Of a DNA stretch of 64,000 bases, positions 33,699-52,842 are shown piece by piece. Below the pieces are notes generated by a model. That model was not told where the DNA came from. It did no database searches and saw nothing but the letters and a program-made list of their open reading frames with translations. Numbering within the stretch: position 1 is the first letter of the stretch; each line of letters opens with the position of its first letter. The position numbers and the translations under genes were made by a program. The stretch lies in contig NW_026111822.1 of the NCBI RefSeq assembly GCF_024679095.1, positions 262,501-326,500 of the forward strand. Direction: 5' to 3'. The DNA is from Eriocheir sinensis. Taxonomy: Eukaryota; Arthropoda; Malacostraca; Decapoda; Varunidae.

Positions 33699-33881
33699 CC
33701 GGTCTGGCGTAGGCTCCCGCGGGTCCTTTCCTCCCCTCTGCTCTGCCACACAGTCCCAACACCTATCTCCTCCTCTCATATGTAAGCTATAGGTAACATA
33801 TCAGAGGAAAAAATAGGTGTTGGGACTGTGTGGCAGAGCAGAGGGGAGAAATGGACCCGTGGGAGCCAACGCCAAAACGGA
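33699..33881. repeat. 183-bp palindrome
   Basis: The arms share CTCCCGCGGGTCC/GGACCCGTGGGAG and TCTGCTCTGCCACACAGTCC with its complement, around a loop of about 20 bp at 33780-33798. Probably a foldback MITE. Confidence 0.75.
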
Positions 33882-34124
33882 CTCAACAATTTGGTTTCAC
33901 GAAAATTACCTTTGAACTCCTCACTGGAATCGATTACATAAAGAACAAAGAAATAGGTTTATCGGTGAAAAAGTGGAAGTAATAAAAAGGACAAGAAGGT
34001 TCATCGCCGTCTTGCGTAACTGGGAGAAAAACGAGTTTGTTGGTACGTGGAAACCTGGAGTGAATCGCGTGTCTTAGGGAGCAGCAGGAGGAGAATTTCA
34101 CTAAGTTCACATGACACAGCCGGT

Positions 34125-34125
34125 T

Positions 34126-34162
<37 letters not shown>

Positions 34163-34810
34163 TTCATCATGACCTGATCACCTGTTGGAATCGTAATCGC
34201 CAGCAGGTACCCTCCCGACATGAGCAAGTGCTGTGTGTGTGTGTGTGTGTGTGTGTGTGCATGTGTATTGGCCCCGTCCAGCTTTCCCGCCCCCCCCGCA
34301 CCGCCCCCGCACCGCCCCTGGCTCCTGCCCCCTCCTGTCCCCCCCCCGCCCCCTCTTGCTGTCAGGTGAGGTTTAATCTTTGTATGATGACGAAATGCCT
34401 TGCTTGTTAATATACTCATCTATATATTGATTTATGAATTCGTGTATTTTTTTTTTTTTTCGTTCACTATCGGCCAGTATGTTGTTTTTTGTCCAGATGT
34501 TCCTTTATCAGCCCTTGCTTCAACGGCGTCACTCAAGGGGACCACCGCGGGGCAGCACGAGCCAGGCGTGAGTATAACATATCACAGAAGCAAGGAAATA
34601 AGAGTCCCCCGTGCCACTAACACCCGACCACCATAGACCCTCTAAGAAGCCTGGCGGCGCTAAAGGTTGCAAAAAGAAGAAGAAGAAGAAGAGGAAGGAG
34701 AAGAAAGAGAAGAAGAAAGAAGGAACAGAAGAAGAAAGGAGGAACAGAAGAGTAAATTCAAGAGAAAAGAGAAAAAAATGAAGAGAAGAGGAAAAATAAA
34801 GAAAGAGAAA

Positions 34811-34886
<76 letters not shown>
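34125..34886 (+). repeat. (GT)n at 34125-34160 and 34231-34259; (GA)n at 34813-34886
   Basis: Simple tracts in intergenic DNA. A C-rich stretch lies at 34285-34350 and a purine-rich tract at 34675-34815. Confidence 0.9.
34530..34675 (+). mobile_element. Diverged SINE family A fragment
   Basis: The phrases GGGGCAGCACGAGCCA, CACCCGACCACCATAGACC and GCCTGGCGGCGCTAAAGG resemble the SINE body. The match runs into an AAG-rich tract instead of a clean poly(A) tail. Confidence 0.45.
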
Positions 34887-34890
<4 letters not shown>

Positions 34891-35149
34891 AGTCGCATAT
34901 TCTTTAGGAAACATTTTAATAAGCCAATCGTTTATACTTCATGCTTTCTTTCATTCTTTATTAAACATTCACCTATTAATTCAAGCATACATCAGGGACG
35001 ACGGTTGCCAGAACTCACCCTGCAAAACTACATACATACGTTCATTTACTTGCTTATTTTTCTCTTTTTTTTCGTATTTTAGTGTTTTTATTCATTTTCA
35101 CACATTGGGAATTTATCGACTGGATGTGAAAGCTACAGGAACGCGAGGC

Positions 35150-35260
35150 AGAATGAGCGCGGTCTTCTCATTGGCCAATCAGAAGCTTACGTCACCACCG
35201 CGCTGACCATTCAGAAGTGAGATTACGTTACCAGCTGAGCGCCTCTTGTTAAGGTCCCGC
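35150..35260 (+). promoter_or_regulatory. Candidate promoter/enhancer: paired CCAAT boxes and CRE-like site
   Basis: ATTGGCCAATCAG (about 35171-35183) is an inverted pair of CCAAT boxes. TTACGTCACC follows at about 35189-35198. A GC-richer stretch to 35350 contains possible donor-like GATAAGTGAG. It lies about 3.7 kb upstream of the MIOX start codon. No transcript is proven. Confidence 0.25.
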
Positions 35261-35579
35261 CGGTTTTGTTCTGCGGAGATAAGGACGTCCAGGGGAGGCG
35301 CGGCGTGTCGTCTGCGGCAGCTGAGGCGTCGCTAACCCTGGGAGATAAGTGAGGAGTGTTGTTTTTTCGGTGTTTTCAAAGACTGACTCGCTATTTAATT
35401 AATCTAACTTTTTTCTTAGTCCAAATAAGGCTTGGGGTCAGGACACGCCAGAGATCAGGAGTTAGACTTTTTCTCGACAATAAAACTCAGGGGAGAGTGT
35501 GTCGCCGGAGGGAAACTGAGTCAAGATGGTTTGTGCATACTGAATTCCGTATCAAGTCTTGCTAGTGTGATTAGTCGTG

Positions 35580-36180
35580 GAAGTTTTTCTTTTTTTCTTC
35601 GTCAGTCTTATTTTTTCTTCATCTCATCGCTTGTTTTCCGTCATCAACGTTTCCTCTTCATTTTCTCCTTTTCTTCGTTTTCTTTTCCTCTCCCTCGCCC
35701 GTTCTCTGTTTTCCTCTCATCCCTTGTTTTCCGTCATCAACGTTTCTTCTTCATTTTCTCCTTTTCTTTTCTTCGTTTTCTTTTCTTCTCCCTCGTCTGT
35801 TCTCTGTTTTTCTCTTATCTTCTGTTTTCCTTCTACATTTCTTCTCTCTTTCTCCTCCGCATCTGTTTCCTCCTTCTCTCCAGTTCAGTTCTTTTATTCT
35901 TCCTTGTGTGTCTTCTCTTTTCTTCTCCCTATCGCATGTTTTCCTTCTCCTACGTTTCTTCTTCTTTTTAATCTTTCCTTTATTCTATTCTTTCTTATCT
36001 TGTTCCTCGTTTGTCTTCTCTTTTCGACTTCATATGCACCGTTTTCCATTTTCTACGTTTCTTCTTTTTTTCTCATTCTTCTCTTTATTCTTCCTTTTCT
36101 TTTCTTCTTCCTCGTCTTTTACATTTCTTCTTTTCCTCCTCCTCCGCTTTCCCTCTCTCTCTCCTCCTCTCCAATCCAAT
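35580..36180 (+). repeat. 600-bp polypyrimidine (TTC/TTTC-rich) tract
   Basis: It is almost entirely C/T with local duplication of CATCAACGTTTC(C/T)TCTTCA at about 35643 and 35734. Long open frames here (Ser/Phe/Leu-rich) follow from the base composition. Confidence 0.85.
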
Positions 36181-37549
36181 TCCTTACGGTTTGAATGAAT
36201 CTGCGTCGGTCATCACTCGCAGCCATAAAAGGAAGGTTGACATGAAGAAGCGGCTCACCTCACCGCCGCCTTACTGGGATACGAACCCACACAGCAAAAA
36301 GGGCCGCGAGTAAAGTTCAAAGATCCTCCTAAATTTGTTTACACGTGCGAGTTGAAGAGAACGTGGATTTGATATTTGTGGATTTTGCGTTGCGCTGATA
36401 ATGTTCGATCGAGTTTCTTTTTGTTGTTGTACCTGACTCGTGTTTAGTGTTGTTGTTGTTTAGAATTGAGTAGTATATGTAGATTGGTTTTTATTTTCGT
36501 AGAGGGAGAGGTAGGCTCGATCTGTTGGCCTTCATATTGATTGCTTTTTATTGTCGGTTAGGTCGTCAACTTTTTCCTCCATCTTCACATTCCTGTTTGT
36601 TGTGTGATAATTATACATATGACACCCAGGCTTTGAGAGTTTAACGTAACCTTCTATTATTGTTTGTGTTTAACTTGTAAGGTTATTGCGATATTTTTTG
36701 TTTGTGTTTGTGTTTGTTTGTGTTTTGATGACCCACAATTTGTCTGCTACATGTTTGTTTGTTTGTTTGTTTTCTTCAGTTGACGCTTCGCCCTCGTGTC
36801 ATTTTTTATTTTTTTTTTATTTTTACTGCGTTTAAATGCCCATAATTTTTCTTATCAGTTTTTCATTCCAGTTTACATTCCAGTTTTCATTTAGTCTACA
36901 TTCCAGTTTACATTTCAACTTTCCTTCTCTTGGCATTATTATTATTTTTTTTTTTACTGTACATGCCTGTTATTTTTACTGCGTTGGTATGCCTATCATT
37001 ATTGTTGTTGTCGTTGTTGTTGTTTGTTTGTTGTTGTTGTTGTTGTTGTTGTTTCTGCTGCTGTTTTGGGGTGGTGAGAACGTTGTTTAATTCGTACGCA
37101 TGTCTTTTATTTCTTTGAGAGAGAGAGAGAGAGAGAGAGAGAGGCTGCTCCGTCAATCTATTTGCATATTATCATTTATTCTATTTTTCATCAAGGCCAA
37201 GATTATGCCTTCTACTTTATACATTAATCTGATTTCTCTTTCTCTCTCTTTAAATATTGCAACTAAATACACTACCCTTTCTTTATTGTTTTGTATTGTT
37301 TATTCTTATCTTCCATATCCGCTCTCCTCTATTTGTATGGGGTCCGTATATGTGACCTTTGTGTATGGTTGCATAACTGATGACAGGCAGGCAAAGGACA
37401 TATCGCAACACTACAAAGACACCCGCTGAACGCCGCTTCCAAGGCCGCGATAAGATGAGACGCCACAACACACGACCTGAACCTCCTGAACGGGGTGTGA
37501 CGCTCCTTCCTTGATCCTCCCTTCTATATCCTGCATACCTTGACGAGTG

Positions 37550-38112
37550 GTAAAAGGAGGAAGAGAAAGACAGAAAGATGAATGGAAGGAAAGAAAGAAA
37601 GAAAACGAAAGAAAGACAGAAGAGAGAGAAAAGAGAGAGTAATAAAGGAAATAAAAAGAAAGGAAGAGAGAGAGAAAGAAAGATAGACGTAGGCCCTATC
37701 TGACAGGAATGAAAAGAGAAAGAACTGATGAATGAATGAAAGAATTATGATAGAGTAATAAAAGGAAGAAAAAAGAAACGTGGAAAAGAAAGAAAAAAGG
37801 AGAGAAGGACGGAAGAAGAAAAGGAAAGAAAGGAAAAATAGATAGGAAAAGAAGAAAGGAAGAAAACAATAAAAAATGAAACGAGAAAAAAGAAAAAGAA
37901 AGAAATAGAAAGAATGAAAAAAGAAAGAAAAGTAAAGATAGCCACAGGCGGGAAAGAAAAGAGAAAGAACAAAGAAATGAATGAAAGGATAAACAGAACA
38001 ATAATTAAAGAAAGAATGACTGAAAGAAAGAAAATGGAGTATTATAAGAAAGAAAAGGAAAGTAAGAAAATAAGAAAAAAAAAGAAAAAGAAGGAATATA
38101 AAGAGAAAATAG
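37550..38112 (+). repeat. 560-bp homopurine (GAAA/GGAA-rich) tract
   Basis: It is mostly A/G with motif GAAAGAAAG. It contains a duplicated phrase around GGCAGG/GGCGGG with GAAAGAAAAGAGAAAGAAC. It ends in a G run at 38146-38159. Confidence 0.85.
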
Positions 38113-38339
38113 ATAACACAATTCTCATGGCTCAAGGGGAGAGGAGGGGGGGGGGGGGGGCATGTTACCTTATATACCTGTGTCTCACCTGTTGGAGGAC
38201 ACTTATCTAATCCCTCAGTACCTACTATGAGTATTAGTATTATCAACATCATCATTATTATCACCAACGTCCCACCACATCCCTTACTTAACCCTATCCC
38301 ATCCGACGTTTTCAAATTCGGCCACCCTCGTTAACCTCA

Positions 38340-38632
38340 TGTGGCGTGGCAGGGGACCGGGAAAGCATGTTGCCCGCTGATGTTGGCTGTTATCGGTTAA
38401 TATTTGTTTTTTTGTTGTTGTTGTTGGTGGGTAGTTGGGTTCCCGCTGGCGTCACTCTCAAAACAACCTGACCTCGCCTAAACATTGTGACACCGAACCG
38501 GGGAAGCATGTTAACCGCTTATGTTGGCTGTTTTAGGTTAATATTTGTGTTTTTTTGTTGATGGGTAGTTGGGTTCCCGCTGGCGTCACTCAAAACAACC
38601 TCACCCCGCCTAAACATTGTGACGCCGAATGG
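38340..38632 (+). repeat. Tandem duplication (about 140 bp x2) upstream of MIOX
   Basis: Two imperfect direct copies (about 38350-38495 and 38496-38630) share the phrases AAGCATGTT, TTGGCTGTT, GGGTTCCCGCTGGCGTCACT and CCTAAACATTGTGAC. They lie 0.45-0.75 kb upstream of the MIOX start codon. The second copy lacks most of the GTT microsatellite of the first. A regulatory role is only conjecture. Confidence 0.6.
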
Positions 38633-39033
38633 AGCGTCTATTGCGGCCTAAACTCCACACATTCCTATGCTACATAATACTTATAAATGTGCCTTACAAG
38701 CAAGAGAGCAGGAAACATCACGGGAGGAGAGCGAGGAAGATGGGGAAGAAAAATAGTTCGTGTGCGTATGAATCGTGCCTCTGACGCTTTCGTTGTTGTT
38801 ATGTCGAAGTTTATTAGTGTGTGTGTATGTGTGTGTGTATGTGTGTGTGCGGAAGGGTCATGACAAACGTTGGGGAAGAGGAGGTGGTAGGGTTGGGGGA
38901 AGGGGAGGCATGTGGGGTGCAAGGGTGGCGGTGTGAGGCGGTGTTGGAGGAGGGGTAGGGATGGTGCAGACGCGATAGGGGGTGGAACTTGGGTGACGCG
39001 CTGGCTGATGGAGAGGAGGAGGGGGGCGTTGCA

Positions 39034-39070
39034 GTATTTAAGATGGGACCCAAAGCTGTCCCCTGCCAGA
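39034..39070 (+). promoter_or_regulatory. Probable core promoter of MIOX
   Basis: A TATTTAA motif at 39035-39041 lies about 57 bp upstream of the MIOX start codon. That would place transcription initiation near 39065 and give a short 5' UTR. No clear arthropod initiator motif is visible, so the exact start site is unproven. The reading frame is open upstream to an ATG at 38912, but protein length favours the ATG at 39098. Confidence 0.4.
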
Positions 39071-39097
39071 ATCCCCCCTGAAGTCAAGGCGTTCACA

Positions 39098-45782
<6,685 letters not shown>

Positions 45783-46166
45783 CGGCCTCCCCCTCTGCCT
45801 CGCCCCTGGCATCCTCACCTCCCTCCTCCTCCCCTGCACCAAAGAGAGGCAGATACAGGCTGGGTGGGGGCTCGTCGGATGAGGATCAGCTGTGACGTGT
45901 GTTCTTTGTGGAGTGTTTGGGAGAAAGATGATTTATGGGACTCGAGGAGCTTTGGGACAAGAACCTGTGGGCGGCGGAGGAGGGTAGAGGTTGTCGGCTC
46001 AGCGCCCGCCCGCCCGCCCGCCCTGCCCCGCACCCACCCGTGACTAGTGTATCATTAGTCGCTTGTTTATCTCGAGTGTCGTGTTGTTTCGTGTAGTTTG
46101 CTTGACTGCGCTGGTTGTTGTTGTCCCGCACTGTGGTTCGTACAAACACTAAAGTGCTTCTGGATT
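45783..46166 (+). other. Probable MIOX 3' UTR
   Basis: The sequence after the TAG stop (45780-45782) has no AATAAA in the first 380 bp. An ATTAAA at about 46459-46464 is the nearest candidate poly(A) signal, which would place the 46.2 kb TIR element inside the 3' UTR. Confidence 0.35.
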
Positions 46167-46318
46167 CAGTGGCGTACCTAGGGATCTACATATGGAATTA
46201 TCCGATTTGCCATATTTCCTTGCATTTTCTTTATTTCAAAATCTCGTATGGTGGCCTATGGGGGAGCAGGTTCTTGACCCCCCAAACCCCCGTTACCCCG
46301 TCGCTACGCCTCAGTCTG
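46167..46318. mobile_element. Short TIR element downstream of MIOX
   Basis: The ends CAGTGGCGTACCTAGGG and reversed CTGAGGCGTAGCGACGGG are imperfect inverted repeats of about 17 bp enclosing about 150 bp. It may lie in the 3' UTR region or just beyond. Confidence 0.45.
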
Positions 46319-46847
46319 GATCTCGAGTCTTGCGGTAGTCAGCCCTAAAGTGGTGTGTCTTGTGCTGCGTTTTCTTTCGTCCGTGCCGTGTGCACCAATT
46401 TACCTGATTTTCTTAGATGTTGGCAGTGTAGGAACCAAAACTATGTTGCTTATGATATGATTAAAATAACAGAACGCGATTTTGATCATCTTTTATTGTC
46501 TGCCTGCCTTGAGGCGCCCACACCCTAGTAAATGGTTTTCAAAAGGCTGTTGTTCAGGCCAGTGCGTCACGAAGGTGTCTCGATATTTTTTTTTCAGGTG
46601 AATTCTGTCCTCAGTCCACAAGCTTATGACCAGGTAATTGGATTGGGGTAACAGGGAATCCGGAAGCTCGCCACCTGCCGACACATCCCGACGCTTGGCC
46701 CGGGACAGCCTGGGATGACACTCACGATGCGCGTAGTGACTGTTTGGGCTTTTTTTTATTAGGCAAGGAGAGTGTACGAAGGAAAGGTTCGGAAAAGAAT
46801 GGTACGAAGGTGAAAAAAAAGATCAGTGAAAGTTGAAGGCCATTCTG

Positions 46848-46850
<3 letters not shown>

Positions 46851-46890
<40 letters not shown>

Positions 46891-46980
46891 GATCGGAGTG
46901 TGGCATTATGATAACAACCATTGCGCATGCAGTAAAGTATCAGATGGAATTATAAGAATTCGTCCCGACAAAGTCTTGGA

Positions 46981-47023
<43 letters not shown>
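46851..47023 (+). repeat. Two (GT)n tracts
   Basis: The tracts are at 46851-46887 and 46984-47023. Confidence 0.9.
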
Positions 47024-47025
<2 letters not shown>

Positions 47026-48059
47026 CTATAAATGTTGCATTTTTCCGTTAAGTCACTGGGGGCGAGAGGGAAGGGGCTTGTTGTATTGGACTACTTATTA
47101 GGAGGAACCAATAACGTTTCGAGTTCACACCCGGCACTGTAGTTTGATAATCACAGAGGTGGACTCGTTATCATCACTCGCTTCTCCTGCTAAAGGCGGT
47201 ATCTAACTTGACAGGTGCCGAGCCCAGTAGTTACATAATCCTTATAATGCATCGTTTGGTTTATTTCAACATTCCAGTCCCTACAAGGGCTTGCATGCGG
47301 GGTTTCTTCTCGTAGGACTGATGAGGAGTTCGGAACTTTTTTCGATCCTGTGTAGCGTGTTCGAAGCCCTTCACAATGTAGACTACACTATACACTGTAC
47401 ACTAAAAAGGTGAGTACAGTGGAAGATTTCGCTGCACAATGTGAAATGTAAACTTGAAAGGCAATGGTTGATGCATTTATTTGTTTGTCTTGAGACTTCC
47501 CGCTGCTGTATTCGGTGGTTCAAGTTTCAGTGGTTCAGCTTCAGCCACTCGCACCGGCGGCCGGCGACTCAGTAACAGTCAGACGCCAGCGTGAGCAGCA
47601 TGGCCGTGCCTGCTGGTGGCTGCCTGCTGACGATTCCTCTCTGAATCCGGGGAGCAGTTTTTGCCTTCAGGTGAGGTGAGGACTTGGTGCACTGTTCTCA
47701 GTTTCATAACAGGAGAAACACACGAGGTTGCTAGGCATTTAACGGAAGCCAGAAACGGGCCAGCATGGCTATAGACCAGTGGGTTTAAGCTGGGGGCGTT
47801 AAGAATTTTGAGGGGGATGCGAGCTTAGGAGGAAAAGTTGGAATTTCTGTTGTTGGAGCGTTCGGTATTAACTATACTATTGCGATGTTTATGGGGAAAA
47901 AAAGGCATGAATGCCTTTATAAAATTTAGTTTTCTAAAGTCTGGTTTTAAATAAGTCTAGGAGCGAATTTTACCTTCAGATGCAAGTGGGGCGCGGAGGG
48001 AAGGGTCCATTCCTAGAGGTGGCGTGGTAGAAAAAAAGATTAAAGAACAGCAAAATATA

Positions 48060-48069
48060 TTAGTTCCCC

Positions 48070-48150
<81 letters not shown>

Positions 48151-48345
48151 CACAAAGTCAAAATATATTAGTTCCCCTATGCCTAGAGAGAGAGAGAGAG
48201 AGAGATATCCCACAAAGTCAAAATATATTAGTTCCCGATGTCTAGAGAGAGATTTACATAGAAAATCAGACCACACAGAGATGAGAGAGAGAGATATCCC
48301 AGTCAAAAATATATAGTTCCTGATGTCTAGAGAGATTTTATATAG
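48060..48345 (+). repeat. Repeats built around (AG)n and TATATTAGTTCCC
   Basis: Four degenerate units of 60-110 bp combine an AG tract of varying length, ATCCCACAAAGTCAAAATAT and TTAGTTCCC. Later units carry GATTTACATAGAAAATCAGA. Confidence 0.7.
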
Positions 48346-48443
48346 AAAAATCAGACACAGACCACGGCCCAGACTTGGTGGTCTGTCTTAAACCTAAGTG
48401 ATTTTACATTAATCAGAAGACTCCAAAACGTTGCGTTTCTACT

Positions 48444-48866
48444 CTAGTTGATATTAAGTTGAAGGAAGTGACGGTCGAGCTTATTTTTGAAGGAGTCAAT
48501 CGTGTTACACTGGACCACTGATGATGGGAGCTTATTCCATTCTCGCACTACAACGTTGGTGAAGAAAAATTTGGTGCAGTCTGAATTTACTTGTTTACAT
48601 CTGAGTTTTACGCCATTGTTCCTCGTGCGCAAAGTGTCATCGATCATAAACAATGTTGATCTGTCTACATTCGTGAAACCATTAAGTATTTTAAGATATT
48701 CGATCAGTTTTCCTCGGAGGCGACGTTTCTCAAGAGAGAACATGTTAAGGGTAGAAAGCCTTTCTTCGTAGGATTTGTTGCGCAAGGAAGGGATAATTTT
48801 CGTTGCCCGACGCTGAACACCTAATTTAGCAATATCCTTTGCATGGTGGGGAGACCAAAACTGTAT
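48444..48866 (-). mobile_element. CR1-like LINE 3' fragment
   Basis: The minus strand encodes QFWSPHHAKDI, VQRRATKIIPSLRNKSYEER, then SLEKRRLRGKLIEYLKI, VREWNKLPSSVV and NTIDSFKNKLDRHF. These are the C-terminal signature blocks of CR1-clade reverse transcriptases. The frame is open for about 140 codons, but the polymerase core is absent. Confidence 0.75.
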
Positions 48867-50504
48867 TTAGTTTAGTTAGCTCAGACCAGGTTAGGTTATT
48901 TGATTAGGGTAGTTAGTTTGAATTGCGTTCAATGAATGTGTAATACTATGCTTCAGTTTGCCATTGCCAATGGAGCTTGGGAATAACAACAACAACACTA
49001 GACTTAGTCATTCACTTGTTCTTATTGGACTAACCTGCAGTTTGATGTAGCAGCAAGTAACAGCTAACACAGCACAACAAATAAGTAATTACTGAGAAAC
49101 CATGTATACAAGAAGGTAGTTGGTGTGGAGGAGAAATAGCTACTAACTCTGCCCTGTGCACAGGTGCCACAAAGAGACGCTGAGAAATGTAAATCAAGTA
49201 GGGGTGCATTACGGGTGCCCAAAGAAAGAGGGGACACGAAATGGGAAATTGGGACTGAGTGGCAAACAGAAGGGAGGAAAGGACCTGCAGAAGCCACTGC
49301 CTCAACAGACTATTGGAAATGGTCAGTAAGTAAGTCTGCTGGTCAACAGAAAAATACTCTTGATGTCGTGCCTGGCATGGGCACTCCTTAATTATGTTGG
49401 TTCATTATACCTCAAAGTAAAATTAATTGTTGATCACTTAAAGCAGAGAGTAAAATTAGTAGTTTATTTACCAAGTCTTATAAGGCACCGTTATCGCACA
49501 CAGGATTACCATCTGCCAAATAACATGGGCAGCGTGACTAAGAATATTACTTGAGGTAAATATAGAGATTCTGATGATGAACTAAGGGTCCAGGGACAGG
49601 ACTCAGCCATACAAGACTAAATCATAACACTTAGAACTTAGTCTAATTATAAACTAACATGTAAACACAAGAAACAAGTAGCACAAAGAACACCTATCAA
49701 GTGTTCCCACTAACATGGGGTGAAAAACCTGCTCACTCAGTCTCAACACCACTCATCACTTTCATTAAGCCTTGACTACAACTACTGAGTGTTTGCACTC
49801 CACCGTGGTGAGAGTGACACACACACACACACCATTTCTCCTTTTCCCTCTTTCCTCCTCCTCCCGCACACAGGGCATGCTGGCTTGGGTCCCGACAGCA
49901 GTCCAGACCGCCACAGGCTGCCGCACGCCGCCAGCAGGGCGACTTTGTCCTGCCTTCACGGGGCGGCGGGGCTGGCTGTGGGTCACGGGGCAGCGTGTGT
50001 TAGCCAGGTTATTCTTCCAGACACAAGGAGGGCTGCTCACAGCGTGCGGGGGCGCGGGGTGCCCCGTCTGCTGCCTCAGCTGGGTCACGCGATGTCGTGA
50101 GCCGAGGTTTACTCGCCCCGTCCCCGTGAGTCCGTGGCTGCCTGGGTGCCTCGCGGGGCGGCCAGCTTTTGCTGTACGCGTAGTGTAGAAGCGGCAGCGT
50201 GTGTGGGGGGGGGGGCTGTGGTGCCCTTCTCCTTCTCTTTTTCTTATTCCTTTTTTTATCTTATTTATCTTCGTCTTCCTATTCCTCGAGATCCTCCTCC
50301 TCCTCCTTCATTTTCTTCCATATATTAACTTTGTCCTTTATTTCTCCTCTTCCTCCTCTCCTCCTCCTCCTCCTCATAGTGAGTCCCCTTCGTCTGGTCA
50401 ACCTCACACGCTTATACTTCCGCCCACGACAGGGCAGTAATGAGCTCTCTCTCTCTCTGGGTTATTCCAATTTTTTCTTTCTTCCTTCTTTTCCTGTGTA
50501 TCTG

Positions 50505-50841
<337 letters not shown>

Positions 50842-51052
50842 CCCGCGGTCCGTATGAAGATTAAAAATGAGGAGGCGGTATGAGAGATATTTCCTCCTCC
50901 TCCTCCTCTTCTGTAGTGGGCGTGTTGAGGGCGTAAGGGCTTTGTGTGTGTGTGTGTGTGTGAGTGTGTGTGTGAAAGGGGGAAGGCAGGCAGCGACTCT
51001 CCCAAGGAAAAACACACACACACACACACCATTACAATCTCGCTATATATCT

Positions 51053-51056
<4 letters not shown>

Positions 51057-51094
<38 letters not shown>

Positions 51095-51175
51095 GAGAAA
51101 GAAGAGGAGGAGTTTTGTTGTAGTAGTAGTAGTAGTAAGAGGGGAGGAGGAGTTTTGTAGTGTAGTAGTAGTAGT
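51057..51175 (+). repeat. (TAG)n tracts beside the COE exon
   Basis: The tracts are at 51057-51092, 51120-51137 and 51160-51178, just downstream (in transcript sense) of the COE/EBF exon. Confidence 0.9.
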
Positions 51176-51186
51176 AGCAAGACTTA

Positions 51187-51303
<117 letters not shown>

Positions 51304-52106
51304 TTACTGAACGAGAATAAGAGAACGACGAAGAGGAGGTGATAAACAAAGGGAGAGGAGAAGAAAAAGATGAAAGAAAGAAGAATATGGAAAGACAGAG
51401 AAAGAAGGAAGAGAAAGAGGAAGAAAAGACATAAGGAGATAAAAAAGATGAAAGAAAGAAGGAGATACAGAGAAATGATGAACTGTGAGGCAAAGACAGA
51501 ACACACAGAGATAAGAGAGACAGAACTAGACATAAGGTAACAATTATGAGATAGAGAGAAATAATGAACTGTGAGTTAAAGACAGAACACACAGAGAGAG
51601 ACAGAACTATTATAAAGAGGAGTGGGAGAAAGAATTTATATCAGAGTTGGCTGACGATTAGAAATGGATCTTGGTATGTACGGAAAATTGTGTACAGGTG
51701 TGTGAGGGCCCTATAAGGAACAGCTGGCTGGGATGATTAAGAGAGCGCGATCGAGGATTAATTAAAAAGACGAGAGGGCAATCAAGATATATATATATGA
51801 GGAAGAATGAATTAACTGTGAGGTAAAGACAACATTTGAAACATTTAAAACATTTCTTAATAGCCCATTAGGTACAGTTACATATGTTTTTGCATGTATT
51901 GTTAGAGGCCAGCCTTTACATAACACACAGAGATAAGAGAGAGACAGAACAAGACACAAGGCTATCTCGACCGGTAGGCGCTGTATCGCAATTTCGAGAC
52001 CAGAAATGGCTTTGCCGTGACGTGCTCTCTCAGGAAAGTCCCCATTTGCAAGGAAATAGCCCAAATAACAAAGATAGGATACAGTGCTGGGAGTGTTGGA
52101 GAGACT

Positions 52107-52455
52107 GGAGGTAGAAGGAAGGAGACCAGTTGGTAGACCTAGGAAAACATGGAGAAGGTGTGTACAGGAAGACTTGGCATTGATGGGACTGGATGAACAT
52201 TGGGCAGACGACAGAGTAGAATGGAGGTAGAAGGAAGGAGACCAGTTGGTAGACCTAGGAAAACATGGAGAAGGTGTGTACAGGAAGACTTGGCATTGAT
52301 GGGACTGGATGAACATTGGGCAGAAGAGAGTAGAATGGAGGTAGAAGGAAGGAGACCAGTTGGTAGACCTAGGAAAACATGGAGAAGGTGTGTACAGGAA
52401 GACTTTGGATTGATGGGACTGTACAAGCATTGGGCGTCCAACCGCTCAGGAAGAT
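52107..52455 (+). mobile_element. Triplicated LINE ORF2 C-terminal segment
   Basis: Three copies of about 115 bp encode MEVEGRRPVGRPRKTWRRCV, QEDLALMGLDEHWA. The GRRPxGRPRKxW...EDxxxxG...A pattern is a common C-terminal block of non-LTR reverse transcriptases. The last copy diverges into FGLMGLYKHWA and an Asn/Arg-rich end. The polymerase core is absent. Confidence 0.65.
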
Positions 52456-52660
52456 TGAATTAAATGGACCTTAACCTAATGAATGATGATGATAATGACA
52501 TTGTACTTACCAGGGACTGAGTGGTCATAGTAGTAGTAGTAGTAGTAGTATCAGCTGTCATGGAAGTACTATATAAGGGACTCAATAGTAGACATAGTAA
52601 CAGTATAGAGGATTTAATAGTACACATAGTAGTAATAATAGTAGTAGTAGTAGTAGTAGT

Positions 52661-52842
52661 CTCAGCGGTCTCCTTGAGTCCGTCGTCAATGTAGATGTAG
52701 TTTCCCCACCTCCACCATCTTAGTAACATTGATGTGGCCGAGGTCAACAACATCCGCCGAGCACATCTCACAGAACTACTTGTCCAGGGCGAGCTTGACC
52801 CGGCCGCCAACCTTCAGCCAGATCGATCTCCGCTGACGCTCC
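52661..52842 (-). pseudogene. Pyruvate kinase exon fragment (frameshifted)
   Basis: Read on the minus strand after a TTTCCCAG acceptor, pieces in different frames give AEIDL, then LKVGGRVKLALDK, an in-frame TAG, FCEMCSADVV, VTKMVEVG, and, after a one-base shift, YIYIDDGL. Together they correspond to the pyruvate kinase beta-barrel region that precedes the conserved VDDGL motif. At least two frameshifts and one stop make it nonfunctional. The retained splice acceptor argues for DNA-level duplication rather than a processed copy. The match runs into a (TAG)n tract at about 52630-52660. Confidence 0.6.

Noticed and set aside
35432..36313. Hydrophobic Phe/Ser/Leu-rich frames that look like membrane proteins
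   Set aside because: Base composition of a polypyrimidine tract explains them; no conserved motif, and all three frames look alike.
37524..38315. 263-codon minus-strand frame rich in Phe, Leu and Ser
   Set aside because: It is the complement of a homopurine tract; not a gene.
49765..50188. GC-rich coding exon candidate
   Set aside because: Open frames exist on both strands but no family is recognised and no splice pair is convincing.
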